Numbered from the stretch's first letter, positions 1 through 8,391 are shown. The stretch is 64,000 bases of DNA from Nitrospirota bacterium (GCA_040752355.1 JBFMHE010000011.1:50139-114138), one strand, 5' to 3'. Made by a program: numbers and translations. Notes: generated from the letters alone by a model not told the origin.

Positions 1-533
1 CAGCCCCGGTCAGCCATCTCCCGGAGCAGGGCCTGGAAGTCGGGGGCCTCCGGCGTCGTATGGGGCGCAGCCGCAACGGTATCCCTGATCAGGTACTGTA
101 TGGTCCCGATCAGGCCGACCGCCTTGCCCCACTGCTCGAGAATGGCCTTGATCAGGTAGGAGGTGGTCGTCTTCCCGTTCGTGCCCGTAATACCGACGAC
201 CGTGAGCTGCTCGGACGGCCTGCCGTAGAAGGCATGCGACAGCCGCGCCATCGCATCACGTATATCGTCGACGCCTATCCAGACCGCATCGCGAAAGCGG
301 TCTTGCAGGCCCGTATCAATGCTCCCTTTTTCGTACACGACAGCCGCGGCGCCGCGCTCGAACGCGTCCTCGATGAAGTCATTGCCGTTGACCCGCTCGC
401 CCTTTACGGCAACGAACAGCCAGCCTTTACCGGCTTTGCGGGAGTCGCAGGTTATCCCGGCGATGATCCGCCTGTCGTCTCCGCATACCGTATCGCCCTT
501 CCCTATGATATCTCTCACTCTGATTTTGTTCAT
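1..533 (-). CDS. murE: UDP-MurNAc-tripeptide synthetase MurE, N-terminal part
   Basis: Cytoplasmic Mur ligase that adds the third residue (usually meso-diaminopimelate) to UDP-MurNAc-L-Ala-D-Glu in peptidoglycan synthesis. Translation of the minus strand from ATG at 533 gives an N-terminal Mur domain with DSRKAGKGWLFVA, then the ATP-binding loop GITGTNGKTTTSYLIK, so about 177 residues are present. The frame runs off the window edge. A GGGGGAG ribosome-binding site lies 7 bases before the ATG; an in-frame GTG at 538 is too close to that site. It follows ftsI by 29 bases in the mraZ-type division cluster. The C-terminal substrate-specificity domain is outside the window, so the third amino acid cannot be read. 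Confidence 0.93.
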   Translation of the reverse strand, partial: MNKIRVRDIIGKGDTVCGDDRRIIAGITCDSRKAGKGWLFVAVKGERVNGNDFIEDAFERGAAAVVYEKGSIDTGLQDRFRDAVWIGVDDIRDAMARLSHAFYGRPSEQLTVVGITGTNGKTTTSYLIKAILEQWGKAVGLIGTIQYLIRDTVAAAPHTTPEAPDFQALLREMADRG

Positions 534-562
534 ATGCACGCTCCCCCCGTCGATGGTGACGC

Positions 563-2284
563 TCATCTGCCTGCGATGGCGCTGCCGCCCGTCGAAACGA
601 GCAGCAGCCGCTTCTCCGCTGCATCGTCCCTGGGCACACTGAGATAGGACAGGGACTCATCGGCGATCTTCTTGAATACAGGCCCTGCCACGACCCCGCC
701 GTAATGGGCGCCCTTAGGCTCGTGGATCACGACGATCATCGCGAGCTTGGGGTCATTGGCGGGAACGAACCCGACAAAAGAGCTCACGAACTTGTCCTTG
801 GAATACCGCTTCGTCTTGGGATCCATCAGCTGCGCCGTTCCGGTCTTTCCCGCCACTGCGTTGCCGTCGACAGCCGCGCCCGTCGCCGTCCCTCCCTCCT
901 CGGTCACGGTCTGGAGGATACTCCTGAAGGTCGCCACCGCCTTTTCGGAAAGGATCCTCTTTGCTTCCGGCACAGCCCTGTAGACCGGGATACCGTCGGG
1001 AGAGAGGACCGCGGCAACGACATAGGGTTTGACGAGGGAGCCGCCGTTGGCGATCGCGGCGTACGCGCGCAGCACCTGGAGCGGCGTTACCGCTACCTCC
1101 TGTCCGATCGAGATCGAGCCGATGGACATGCCCGACCACCGCTCCGGCGGCCGCACCCACCCCGATACCTCACCGGCGAGATCGATGCCGGACTTTTCGG
1201 CAAACCCGAAGCGCCTGATATAGTCGTAGACCTTCTCGCGGCCCAGCGCAAGACCGATTTTTATTGTACCGACATTCGAGGACTTCTGTATAACCTCCTT
1301 GAAGGAGAGCACGCCGTGGCGGTGGGCGTCCTTGATCTTCCTGCCGCCGACTTCGATATGCCCGGCGCTGCAGTCGAACTTCGTCGACGGCGCCACGATC
1401 CCTTCCTCGAGCGCCGCCATGCCGACGACCACCTTGAAGGTGGAGCCCGGCTCGTAGCAGTCCGTGATGGCCCTGTTCCTCCGCTGCTCCGGGCCGACCT
1501 CGGAAGGGTCGTTGAGATCGAAGGTGGGCCTGTTCGCCATGGCGAGGATCTCGCCGGTGTAGGGGTCCATCATGACCGCGGTAGCCGAGGCGGCCCTCCA
1601 GTGCTCGGCAGCGGCATCGAGATTCTTCTCGAGGATATACTGCAGTCCCTCGTCGATCGTCAGCACGACGTTGTTGCCGCGGAGCTCCTTGCTGACGCCG
1701 TCGGAAAGGACGTTGCCCCTGGCGTCCCTGAGTATGGCCTTTGTCTCTCCGCCCTGTGCCGAGAGGGCGCGGTCGAGCTTCTGCTCCACGCCCTCGAGCC
1801 CGTTATTGTCGATACCCACGAAGCCGATGACCTGCGAGGCGAGGCTCCCTTTGGGATAGAAGCGTTTGGCATCCGCGACAAAGCCGATGCCTCTCAATTT
1901 CATATCGCGCAGCTTTCTCGTCTCGTCGATGCCCACCTTGCGTTCGATCCAGCTGAACCTTCCCTTGCTATCCATCTTTGCGAGGATCGCCTCGGGCCTC
2001 TTGCCGGTCGCCTGGGAGAGGGCGGCGGCAAGGCGCTCGCGGTCATTGACCTCTGCCGGATCGCAGTAAATGGACTCTGTCTCGACGTTGATGGCGAGCT
2101 CGCGGCCCCTCCGGTCGAAGATGACGCCGCGCTTGACCGGGATCGTCTCCTTCTTGAGCTGCTGCCCTTTCGCCTTTGCCAGGAACCACTGGTGGTTGAT
2201 GAGCATGATGTCGACAAGCCGGGCGATCACCGCAATAAAGCCGGCGGTGATGAGCACGCTCAGTATGATCGGTCTCGCCTTCAT
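563..2284 (-). CDS. ftsI: Septal peptidoglycan transpeptidase FtsI (PBP3-like)
   Basis: Class B penicillin-binding protein that cross-links septal peptidoglycan in the inner membrane divisome. The 573-residue protein has one N-terminal transmembrane segment (about residues 7-26), a dimerisation/pedestal domain, and a transpeptidase domain. That domain has the SxxK motif STFK (Ser near 281), the SSN motif and KTGTAQ. The start at 2284 is preferred over an in-frame ATG at 2326 because GGGGA lies just upstream and the protein then opens with basic residues before the membrane helix. It lies 16 bases after a small membrane-protein gene that follows ftsL. No PASTA domains are present. Confidence 0.94.
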   Translation of the reverse strand: MKARPIILSVLITAGFIAVIARLVDIMLINHQWFLAKAKGQQLKKETIPVKRGVIFDRRGRELAINVETESIYCDPAEVNDRERLAAALSQATGKRPEAILAKMDSKGRFSWIERKVGIDETRKLRDMKLRGIGFVADAKRFYPKGSLASQVIGFVGIDNNGLEGVEQKLDRALSAQGGETKAILRDARGNVLSDGVSKELRGNNVVLTIDEGLQYILEKNLDAAAEHWRAASATAVMMDPYTGEILAMANRPTFDLNDPSEVGPEQRRNRAITDCYEPGSTFKVVVGMAALEEGIVAPSTKFDCSAGHIEVGGRKIKDAHRHGVLSFKEVIQKSSNVGTIKIGLALGREKVYDYIRRFGFAEKSGIDLAGEVSGWVRPPERWSGMSIGSISIGQEVAVTPLQVLRAYAAIANGGSLVKPYVVAAVLSPDGIPVYRAVPEAKRILSEKAVATFRSILQTVTEEGGTATGAAVDGNAVAGKTGTAQLMDPKTKRYSKDKFVSSFVGFVPANDPKLAMIVVIHEPKGAHYGGVVAGPVFKKIADESLSYLSVPRDDAAEKRLLLVSTGGSAIAGR

Positions 2285-2300
2285 CGATTCCCCGCTTCCC

Positions 2301-2477
2301 TTACTTCGAGAAAAACCATACTGCAATGCCCCAGAGCGCCAGCCCGCAGGAGATCGCTGCCAGCGAAAGTTCGAAGAACCGGGCGTCTCTCTCTTCGCTT
2401 TTCTGCACGGTACGCTCCCCGCTCTCCTCGGGCGCGTCCGGTCTCCTCATCCCGCTCTCCGCATCCGCCGGGCGCAT
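2301..2477 (-). CDS. Small single-span membrane protein between ftsL and ftsI
   Basis: A 58-residue open frame: a charged, hydrophilic N-terminal half rich in Arg, Glu and Asp, then one hydrophobic helix (LSLAAISCGLALWGIAVWFF) and a short SK tail. Its ATG shares one base with the ftsL stop codon (TGATG), the usual arrangement for translational coupling, and its stop lies 16 bases before the ftsI start. The position inside the division cluster suggests a divisome-associated role, but I do not recognise a family. An internal in-frame ATG at 2450 would give 49 residues with the same helix. Support comes from context and topology rather than homology. Confidence 0.68.
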   Translation of the reverse strand: MRPADAESGMRRPDAPEESGERTVQKSEERDARFFELSLAAISCGLALWGIAVWFFSK

Positions 2478-2830
2478 CAGTGTGTCCTCCGGGCGCCGGC
2501 CTCATGGGCCGCCAGCGACGTCTTGTAGGCCTTGCGGTCCTTCTGCTCCTGGACGTACACCACCTTGACCCTGTCGGGAAAGGCGAAACCCGTGCCGTCG
2601 GCTGCCGCATGCTCGAGCCTGCCGACAGAGAGCAGGTTCGCGCGTGCGGCGAGCAGCCCCTTGCGGTCCTTCGTAAGCTCCGCCCTCTTTTTTTCGAGAT
2701 GACTGAGCGTGTATTCCATCGAGACGACGCTCGAGCGGAGCCAGACGACGCTGAATATCATGACCAGCAGCGCGAGCAGCATTACCGGTTTGAGCAGACA
2801 TACGATCCAGCTCCTCTTCCTGCCTCTCAT
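2477..2830 (-). CDS. ftsL: Cell division protein FtsL
   Basis: A 117-residue bitopic protein: basic cytoplasmic N terminus, one transmembrane helix at about residues 13-31, then a heptad-like stretch (SMEYTLSHLEKKRAELTK) and a short periplasmic tail. This topology, size and position between rsmH and ftsI fit FtsL, the coiled-coil partner of FtsB/FtsQ in the divisome. Sequence conservation in FtsL is low, so the call rests mainly on synteny. Its ATG overlaps the rsmH stop by four bases (ATGA), and its stop overlaps the start of the next small gene. Confidence 0.85.
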   Translation of the reverse strand: MRGRKRSWIVCLLKPVMLLALLVMIFSVVWLRSSVVSMEYTLSHLEKKRAELTKDRKGLLAARANLLSVGRLEHAAADGTGFAFPDRVKVVYVQEQKDRKAYKTSLAAHEAGARRTH

Positions 2831-3696
2831 AGTTTTTCGACCCCCCTCAGTTTCGCACTTCTCGACGAGGGGTTCGCCCTCATTTCGTCGGGTCCGGGGC
2901 TCACCGGTTTTTTGGTGAGCAGCCGTACCCGCCCCTCCCGGGCGCGGTCGCGCATCAGGTTCTTCACGATCCGGTCCTCGAGGGAGTGGTACGAAATGAC
3001 GCAGAGCCTTCCGCCGGAGGCGAGCACCTCCAGGGCCGACGAAAGCCCCTCCTTCAGTTCATCGAGCTCCTTATTCACTTCGATCCGCAACGCCTGGAAT
3101 GTCCTCGTAGCAGGGTGCGTCTTGCCCCTTCCTCCGTACACCTCCAGGACGAGATCGGCGAGCTCTTTCCCGGTGGCAATCGGCGCCTTCTTCCTGCGGG
3201 CGACGATCGCCCTTGCTATTCTCCTCGCTGCGGGCTCCTCGCCGTATTCGCGCAGGATCCTTTCCAGGTCCCGCTCGGAATATCTGTTCACCACCTGCCA
3301 CGCGTCGAGCGCCTGGGAGGTATCCATTCTCATGTCGAGCCGCTCTTCCGAAAGAAAGCTGAATCCCCGCTCGTGCCGTTTCAGCTGGAGCATCGAAACG
3401 CCCAGGTCGAAAAGGGCGCCGTCAACGGCGCTTGGAGCGAGGGCCTGCAGAATATCCTTGAGGTCCGAGAAGCTCCCTTTGACGAGGCGGACCCGGCCAT
3501 TGCCGAGCCGCTCGCGGGCAGCGGCGAGGGCGTCGTCGTCCCGGTCGATGCCGACCAACCTGCCCGTCGGGCCGAGCCGCCCGAGGATTTCAGCGGAGTG
3601 GCCTCCGAGCCCTACCGTCGCGTCCACATAAACTCCGTCGTCCCTGACTTGAAGCATCTCCATTGTTTCCCTCAACAAGACCGGTGTATGGATCAT
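2827..3696 (-). CDS. rsmH: 16S rRNA (cytosine-1402-N4)-methyltransferase RsmH
   Basis: SAM-dependent methyltransferase that modifies C1402 in the 16S rRNA P-site region. The 289-residue protein opens with the family hallmark HTPVLLRETMEML, followed by the SAM-binding motif DATVGLGGHSAEIL and GIDRDDDAL. Later come the family motifs DLGVSMLQL and RGFSF and the C-terminal LCVISYHSLEDRIVK. Length is slightly below the usual 300-315. It sits directly downstream of mraZ (3 bases) and overlaps ftsL by four bases, the classical order at the head of a division cluster. Confidence 0.96.
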   Translation of the reverse strand: MIHTPVLLRETMEMLQVRDDGVYVDATVGLGGHSAEILGRLGPTGRLVGIDRDDDALAAARERLGNGRVRLVKGSFSDLKDILQALAPSAVDGALFDLGVSMLQLKRHERGFSFLSEERLDMRMDTSQALDAWQVVNRYSERDLERILREYGEEPAARRIARAIVARRKKAPIATGKELADLVLEVYGGRGKTHPATRTFQALRIEVNKELDELKEGLSSALEVLASGGRLCVISYHSLEDRIVKNLMRDRAREGRVRLLTKKPVSPGPDEMRANPSSRSAKLRGVEKL

Positions 3697-3699
3697 CTC

Positions 3700-4155
3700 C
3701 TAGAGGCCGTATCCGGCAAGCACCGATTCGAAGGCCCTGGCATCCACCTTTTTGGGATCGGTCACCGTATCCCATTCGCTCCTGTCCCAGACCTCGATCT
3801 TATCCAGCTGCCCGACGATGACCACCTCGGCCGCAATGCCGGCGTCCTCTCGATGCGATGCGGGGATAAGGACCCTTCCCTGCTTGTCGACCTCGCACTC
3901 GAGGGCCGAGGCGATGACCCGCCTGAGAAAATACTTCACCGCCTCCTCCATCCTGGGCATTGCCCGTATCTTCTCCTCCAGCCGGTTCCACTCGTCGAGG
4001 GGATAGATATGGAGGCACTTGTCAAAGGCAGCATTGGTGATATATAGTTTGGAATTATTGTATTTTGTAAGGATGATATCGCGTAAAGGAGCAGGGATGA
4101 TGAGTCTCCCTTTCGGATCCAATGAGTAGTGGTATTTACCTAAAAACGAGGTCAC
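3700..4155 (-). CDS. mraZ: Transcriptional regulator MraZ
   Basis: AbrB-like DNA-binding protein that regulates its own division cluster. The 151-residue product carries two MraZ repeats: one near the N terminus (SLDPKGRLIIPAPLR) and one near residue 88 (EVDKQGRVLIPASHR). The chosen start is GTG at 4155, with a strong GGAGGAG nine bases upstream. The in-frame GTG at 4173 would add six residues, but it is itself part of that ribosome-binding site and of the third operator box. First gene of the minus-strand division cluster. Confidence 0.94.
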   Translation of the reverse strand: MTSFLGKYHYSLDPKGRLIIPAPLRDIILTKYNNSKLYITNAAFDKCLHIYPLDEWNRLEEKIRAMPRMEEAVKYFLRRVIASALECEVDKQGRVLIPASHREDAGIAAEVVIVGQLDKIEVWDRSEWDTVTDPKKVDARAFESVLAGYGL

Positions 4156-4170
4156 CGATCCATTCTCCTC

Positions 4171-4195
4171 CACTTTCTACCACTTTTTACCACTC
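4171..4195 (-). promoter_or_regulatory. Three MraZ-type operator boxes
   Basis: Three direct repeats with core AGTGG on the minus strand begin exactly 10 bases apart (plus-strand CACTT at 4171, CACTT at 4181, CACTC at 4191). MraZ proteins are known to bind short G-rich direct repeats at 10-bp spacing upstream of mraZ. The array lies between the predicted -10 element and the mraZ start, and the box nearest the gene overlaps the ribosome-binding site, so bound MraZ could block both transcription and translation. Confidence 0.8.
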
Positions 4196-4198
4196 CAT

Positions 4199-4226
4199 AT
4201 TATGTGTTCGTTATCGGCGGTGTCAA
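4199..4226 (-). promoter_or_regulatory. Sigma-70 promoter of the mraZ division cluster
   Basis: On the minus strand TTGACA (4221-4226) is followed after 16 bases by CATAAT (4199-4204). An A/T-rich run at 4231-4250 lies where an UP element would be. The predicted start of transcription falls at the first MraZ box. Confidence 0.75.
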
Positions 4227-4328
4227 GGAAAAAATTAATTTTTTTTAAAGCTTCCATATCTTGTGGCATCGCCATGGGATAAAACACTAAATATTGCGCA
4301 TCAAGCTCAGAAATAGGGAATAATTAAA

Positions 4329-5486
4329 GTGTTTTCCGATGATCTGACCGAAGAGCTGGACCGGTTGCGGCGGGAGCACCTGTTCCGGCGCATCGAGGAC
4401 CGCGGACCGGCCCGAAGCATGCAACGCCCGTCGCGGATATCCCTCGGCGGGAGGGAGTACATTAATTTCGCGTCCAACGATTACCTGGGTCTCTCCCTTC
4501 ACCCGGCGCTCGGCGATGCGGCGAAGCAGGCGGTTGATACGTACGGGTTCGGGGCAGGCGCATCACGGCTTCTCGCCGGGGGCACCGAGGCACATGCGGA
4601 GCTGGAGCGGGCAATCGCCCGGTTCAAGGGAGCGGAACGGGCGCTGCTCTTCAATTCGGGATATACGGCGAACCTCAGCGCCATACCCGCACTCGCCCGC
4701 GAGGGAGACGTCCTGTTCAGCGACGAGCTGAATCACGCGAGCATCATCGACGGATGCCGCCTGAGCAGGGCGAGAGTGGTCGTTTACCGCCACCGGGATA
4801 TGGACCACCTCGATGCGCTCTTGAAGCGCGAGAAGGGGCGAAGGAGCATTATCATCACCGACTCCGTATTCAGCATGGACGGCGATATCGCGCCGCTCCC
4901 GGAGCTCTGCAGCCTCTGCCGCACCCATGGCGCGCTGCTCTATATCGATGACGCGCACGGCACCGGCGTGCTGGGAACAGGCAGGGGCGCCCTCGCCCAT
5001 TTCGGCATCCCTGCCGCACCGTGGATCGTTCAGATGGGGACCTTCTCGAAGGCGTTCGGCTCGTTCGGCGCCTTCATCGCAGCGGGAAGCGACTGCATCG
5101 AGTGGCTCATCAACACCGCCCGCGGATTCATCTTCTCGACGGCGCTGCCAGCCGCTGCTGCCGCGGCGTCGCATGCGGCGCTGTCGCTCGTCGAGGAGCG
5201 GGCCGACCTAGTCGCAGCGCTCTGGCGCAACCGCGAAGCGCTGGTGAGGGGCGTACAGGAGCAGGGATTCGATATCCTGCAGAGCGAAACCCCTATCGTC
5301 CCGGTCGTCGTGGGCGATCTGGCCATGACGGTGCAGTGCGCTGAGGCGCTGCGGAAGCGCGGTGTTTACGCGCCCGCCATACGGCCGCCGACCGTGCGCG
5401 TGGCGCGCCTGCGCGTAACGGTCACCGCCGCACACGAGCCGGCGGACATCGATGCGCTGCTCGAAAGCCTGGGGCGGTTCCGCTGA
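4329..5486 (+). CDS. bioF: 8-amino-7-oxononanoate synthase BioF
   Basis: PLP-dependent alpha-oxoamine synthase that condenses pimeloyl-thioester with alanine to give the biotin precursor KAPA. The 385-residue protein shows the family motifs NFASNDYLGLS, the DDAH PLP-contact motif at 207-210, and GTFSKAFGS with the PLP lysine at K241. It starts at GTG with a weak AGGGA upstream. Related 2-amino-3-ketobutyrate ligase (Kbl) has the same fold, but the sequence and the monofunctional context fit BioF. No other bio genes are seen here. It is divergent from mraZ and followed 43 bases later by gpsA. Confidence 0.88.
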   Translation: MFSDDLTEELDRLRREHLFRRIEDRGPARSMQRPSRISLGGREYINFASNDYLGLSLHPALGDAAKQAVDTYGFGAGASRLLAGGTEAHAELERAIARFKGAERALLFNSGYTANLSAIPALAREGDVLFSDELNHASIIDGCRLSRARVVVYRHRDMDHLDALLKREKGRRSIIITDSVFSMDGDIAPLPELCSLCRTHGALLYIDDAHGTGVLGTGRGALAHFGIPAAPWIVQMGTFSKAFGSFGAFIAAGSDCIEWLINTARGFIFSTALPAAAAAASHAALSLVEERADLVAALWRNREALVRGVQEQGFDILQSETPIVPVVVGDLAMTVQCAEALRKRGVYAPAIRPPTVRVARLRVTVTAAHEPADIDALLESLGRFR

Positions 5487-5529
5487 GCGGCGAATTTACT
5501 CTGAAATTATTTTTCTGCTATAGTCTCTT

Positions 5530-6534
5530 ATGAATTATCCCGCAGGGTATATATCGGTCATAGGCGCAGGGAGCTGGGGGACGACGCTCGCAGCCCTGCT
5601 CGCGGAAAAGGGATACGACGTGGTCCTCTGGGCGCGCGAGGCGGAGCTCGTCAGGGATATAAACGAGAAGCGGGTCAACACCCTCCATCTCCCCGGCGTC
5701 ACCCTTCCTGCGCAGATACGCGCAACGGCAGACATCGTCGAGGCCGTGGCCGAAGCCCGCTATATCGTCAGCGTCGTGCCTACCCAGTATATCCGCGCTG
5801 TCTTCACTCCCCTCGCCTCTCACCTCCGTACCGAGGCGGTCATCGTCAGCGCATCGAAGGGCATCGAGATCGACACGTTCCTGACCCCCTCCCGGATACT
5901 CACGGAGATCACGGGGAAGCCGGTCTCGGCCCTCTCGGGTCCGAGCTTCGCGCAAGAGGTCATCGCGCACCTGCCCACCGCGGTGACGCTCGCAACGGAC
6001 GACAAGAAGACAGGGCTGCTGCTCCAGGAAATCTTTACCACCGATTACTTCAGGGTCTATACCCATGACGACCTCATCGGCGTCGAGATCGGCGGCGCGC
6101 TCAAGAACGTCATTGCGATCGCCTCGGGCATCTGCGACGGGCTGCGGCTCGGCCACGACGCGCGGGCGGCGCTCATCACCCGCGGCCTGAGCGAGATGGC
6201 GCGGCTCGGCGTAAGCATGGGCGCCAAAGCCGTCACCTTCTCCGGGCTCAGCGGCCTCGGCGACCTGGTGCTTACCTGCACCGGCTCGCTGTCGAGGAAT
6301 TATACGGTGGGGTACAAGCTCGGCCAGGGCAAGCGGCTGGCGGAGATCACCGCGGAGACGGCGTCGGTGGCCGAGGGCGTCACCACCACGCTTGCGGCGC
6401 ATGAGCTTTCGCGGAAGAGGCGTATCGATATGCCCATTGTCGAACAGGTGCACCTCACCCTTTACCAGGACAAGTCGCCGGCAGCTGCGGTGCGGGATCT
6501 CATGCACCGCTCCTTGAAGACAGAGTTCTACTGA
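5530..6534 (+). CDS. gpsA: NAD(P)-dependent glycerol-3-phosphate dehydrogenase GpsA
   Basis: Reduces dihydroxyacetone phosphate to sn-glycerol-3-phosphate for phospholipid synthesis in the cytoplasm. The 334-residue protein begins with the Rossmann loop GAGSWGT (12-18) and carries the family signatures VSASKGIE, LSGPSFAQEV, the catalytic-lysine region GGALKNVIAIA, and FSGLSGLGDLVLTC. Full length for the family. Start at ATG 5530. The gene follows bioF by 43 bases and may be cotranscribed with it. Confidence 0.96.
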   Translation: MNYPAGYISVIGAGSWGTTLAALLAEKGYDVVLWAREAELVRDINEKRVNTLHLPGVTLPAQIRATADIVEAVAEARYIVSVVPTQYIRAVFTPLASHLRTEAVIVSASKGIEIDTFLTPSRILTEITGKPVSALSGPSFAQEVIAHLPTAVTLATDDKKTGLLLQEIFTTDYFRVYTHDDLIGVEIGGALKNVIAIASGICDGLRLGHDARAALITRGLSEMARLGVSMGAKAVTFSGLSGLGDLVLTCTGSLSRNYTVGYKLGQGKRLAEITAETASVAEGVTTTLAAHELSRKRRIDMPIVEQVHLTLYQDKSPAAAVRDLMHRSLKTEFY

Positions 6535-6549
6535 TGCCCGCGCTTTCTC

Positions 6550-6579
6550 CTGTCAATAGGCCTCGGTTATCGGTATAAT
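6550..6579 (+). promoter_or_regulatory. Sigma-70 promoter downstream of gpsA
   Basis: CTGTCA (6550-6555), an 18-base spacer and a perfect TATAAT (6574-6579). It would drive the short frame at 6597 and the YkgJ-type gene beyond it. Confidence 0.55.
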
Positions 6580-6596
6580 AAGAACAGAGGCATAGA

Positions 6597-6746
6597 ATGG
6601 ACCCGTCGAAGAAACAAGTGCAAGAGCGCCGTACAGACGGCCACGAGAGCACACCGGGCAGCGAAGCCTGTGATGCGGCTCCTTCAGCCGCTGCCGTCCC
6701 TGTCCTTTCGGACGACGAGTTCTACGGCCTGTCCGTCGGCACGTGA
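6597..6746 (+). CDS. Possible 49-residue protein
   Basis: An ATG-initiated frame of 49 residues beginning MDPSKKQVQERR and ending DDEFYGLSVGT. It has a CAGAGG ribosome-binding site six bases upstream and lies just after the promoter at 6550-6579. The product is hydrophilic, with an Ala/Pro-rich middle and an acidic end, and no family is recognised. Most of the 297-base gap between gpsA and the next gene would be filled by it. Evidence is limited to promoter, ribosome-binding site and a coding-like third-position pattern. Confidence 0.35.
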   Translation: MDPSKKQVQERRTDGHESTPGSEACDAAPSAAAVPVLSDDEFYGLSVGT

Positions 6747-6831
6747 GGGCCGAGCTGAAGGCCCGGGCGGCCCGTGCTGACGGTTTTCGGATACGAAAGC
6801 ACTGCGCGTCTCCCTGCATGAAACGACCGCA

Positions 6832-7467
6832 ATGAAAAAGATCCCGATCCCCGATCGCCACAGATTTCCCGACGACGAGAAAAGACTCTCCTGGCTTCCC
6901 CTCCTCCTCGATGCGTACGCCGTCGTCGACGAGGGAATCTCTGCCGCGGTGCGGAAAAGAGAGCGTGAGCAGGCTGCAGCGCTCGCCTGCGGGCAGGGGT
7001 GCAACGTCTGCTGCCGTGTCCTCAAAGATATTCCTGTCTACCCGCTCGAGCTCGTCGGCATCTACTGGTTCGCGATCGAAAAGATCGCCGGCCCCGACCG
7101 GGCGCTGCTCAAAAAGCAGTTCCTGAACCACGCCCGGTGGGCAGCCTGCCCCTTTCTGCTGCACGGGCTCTGCTCCCTCCACCCGCTCCGGCCCATGGCA
7201 TGCCGGCAGTTCAACGTCTTCAATAAACGCTGTGAGGAGGGAGAAGACCCCTATCACACCAGGCGGGGAGATGTCCTCACGCCGATCGAGGAGTATGTCC
7301 ACCAGGCCTTCTTCATCACGCTCCCCTTTTACGGCGTGACGGATGAATCCAATAAGGCGCATGTCATAAAAAACAACCTCATCCACACCCATGCCCGCGT
7401 TCTCCAGTCCCTCCCCTGGCACGAGCTCGCCGCCAGAATGGACGACTTCGATTTCAAGCACCGCTGA
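6832..7467 (+). CDS. YkgJ-type cysteine-cluster protein
   Basis: A 211-residue soluble protein with the Zn/Fe-chelating cysteine pattern of the YkgJ (CxxCxxCC) group. It has CGQGCNVCC at about residues 53-61, CPFLLHGLCSLHP near 106, and a final Cys in RPMACRQFN. The biochemical role of this family is unknown, so none is assigned. No signal peptide. It is separated from gpsA by about 300 bases containing a promoter and a possible small frame, and from larB by about 100 bases. Confidence 0.75.
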   Translation: MKKIPIPDRHRFPDDEKRLSWLPLLLDAYAVVDEGISAAVRKREREQAAALACGQGCNVCCRVLKDIPVYPLELVGIYWFAIEKIAGPDRALLKKQFLNHARWAACPFLLHGLCSLHPLRPMACRQFNVFNKRCEEGEDPYHTRRGDVLTPIEEYVHQAFFITLPFYGVTDESNKAHVIKNNLIHTHARVLQSLPWHELAARMDDFDFKHR

Positions 7468-7565
7468 GGCGGTCTTCCGTTTGCCATCGCGTCCCCGCCC
7501 CTGCTACAATTGCTTATGTTTCATTCTTGCGCTCGTGATAGTGCGCGTTCTACTGGTGCGGAGAC

Positions 7566-8327
7566 ATGGAGAGAGAAAAGATAGAGCGGCTGCTTAAAAA
7601 GGTACGGGAGGGCACGCTGCCGGTCGGTGAGGCGGTGGAGGCGCTCAAGCACCTTCCCTATGAGGATATCGAGGTCGCCACTGTCGACCACCACCGGAGC
7701 CTGCGCAACAATATCCCGGAGGTCATCTTTGCCCAGAACAAGAGCGTCGATGATGTCGTCGCCATCGCCCGCACCATGCTCAGGCGGGCCGGCCGATTCT
7801 TCATCACCCGGGCTTCGGAAGAGATGCATCGCGCCCTCGCCATGGAGAAGGCGGTCTTTTACCCTGCGTCCCGGGTCATCGCCTGCGGCGCAGCGCGCGC
7901 CGGGAAGGGACAGGTGCTCGTCATTTCAGCAGGAACCTCCGACGCTCCTGTTGCGGAAGAGGCGGAGGTGACCGCCTCGTTCCTGGGCAGCAGGACGGAG
8001 CGGCTCGTCGACGTCGGGGTAGCGGGCATACACCGCCTCCTCAGCAGAAGGGCGGTCATGGAAAAGGCACGGGTCATCGTCGTGGTGGCGGGAATGGAAG
8101 GCGCCCTCCCCTCGGTAGTAGGAGGGTTGACGGACAAGCCGGTCGTCGCCGTACCGACCTCGGTCGGGTACGGCACGAGCCTCGGGGGGCTCACCGCGCT
8201 CTTCGCCATGCTCAATTCCTGCGTGCCCGGCCTGGCGGTGGTCAATATAGACAACGGCTTCGGCGCCGGATGCCTCGCCCATAAGATCAACATAATGGGA
8301 CGGCCGGACCAGCGCGCAAAAAAATAA
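7566..8327 (+). CDS. larB: Nickel-pincer cofactor biosynthesis protein LarB
   Basis: LarB carboxylates and hydrolyses nicotinic acid adenine dinucleotide in the first step of nickel-pincer nucleotide synthesis. The 253-residue protein has the PurE-like (AIR carboxylase) C-terminal half, with VISAGTSDAPVAEEA, VVVAGMEGALPSVVGGL and the glycine-rich PTSVGYG. The N-terminal half has the LarB-type DHHRSLRNNIPEVIFAQNK. It begins at ATG 7566 and ends at the terminator at 8326. LarC and LarE are not in the window, so the pathway cannot be confirmed here. Confidence 0.88.
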   Translation: MEREKIERLLKKVREGTLPVGEAVEALKHLPYEDIEVATVDHHRSLRNNIPEVIFAQNKSVDDVVAIARTMLRRAGRFFITRASEEMHRALAMEKAVFYPASRVIACGAARAGKGQVLVISAGTSDAPVAEEAEVTASFLGSRTERLVDVGVAGIHRLLSRRAVMEKARVIVVVAGMEGALPSVVGGLTDKPVVAVPTSVGYGTSLGGLTALFAMLNSCVPGLAVVNIDNGFGAGCLAHKINIMGRPDQRAKK

Positions 8328-8353
8328 GACCGAAGGGAAACCCCTTCGGTCTT
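8326..8353. terminator. Bidirectional terminator after larB
   Basis: Perfect 12-bp stem (8326-8337 with 8342-8353) and an AAAC loop, overlapping the larB stop codon. A-rich sequence lies on the left and T-rich sequence on the right, so it can serve larB and the convergent FmdB-type gene. Confidence 0.85.
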
Positions 8354-8373
8354 ACTGTTTGACTGTCTCTTTC

Positions 8374-8391
8374 GCTAAACGACCGTTTAGC
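8374..8391. terminator. Small hairpin next to the FmdB-type gene
   Basis: 7-bp stem GCTAAAC/GTTTAGC with a GACC loop, 10 bases downstream of the FmdB-type stop codon. The U-run is poor, so a terminator role is uncertain. Confidence 0.4.

Noticed and set aside
704..3631. Very long plus-strand open frame opposite ftsI-rsmH
   Set aside because: High GC makes the antisense frame open; the minus strand carries complete FtsI, FtsL and RsmH motifs.
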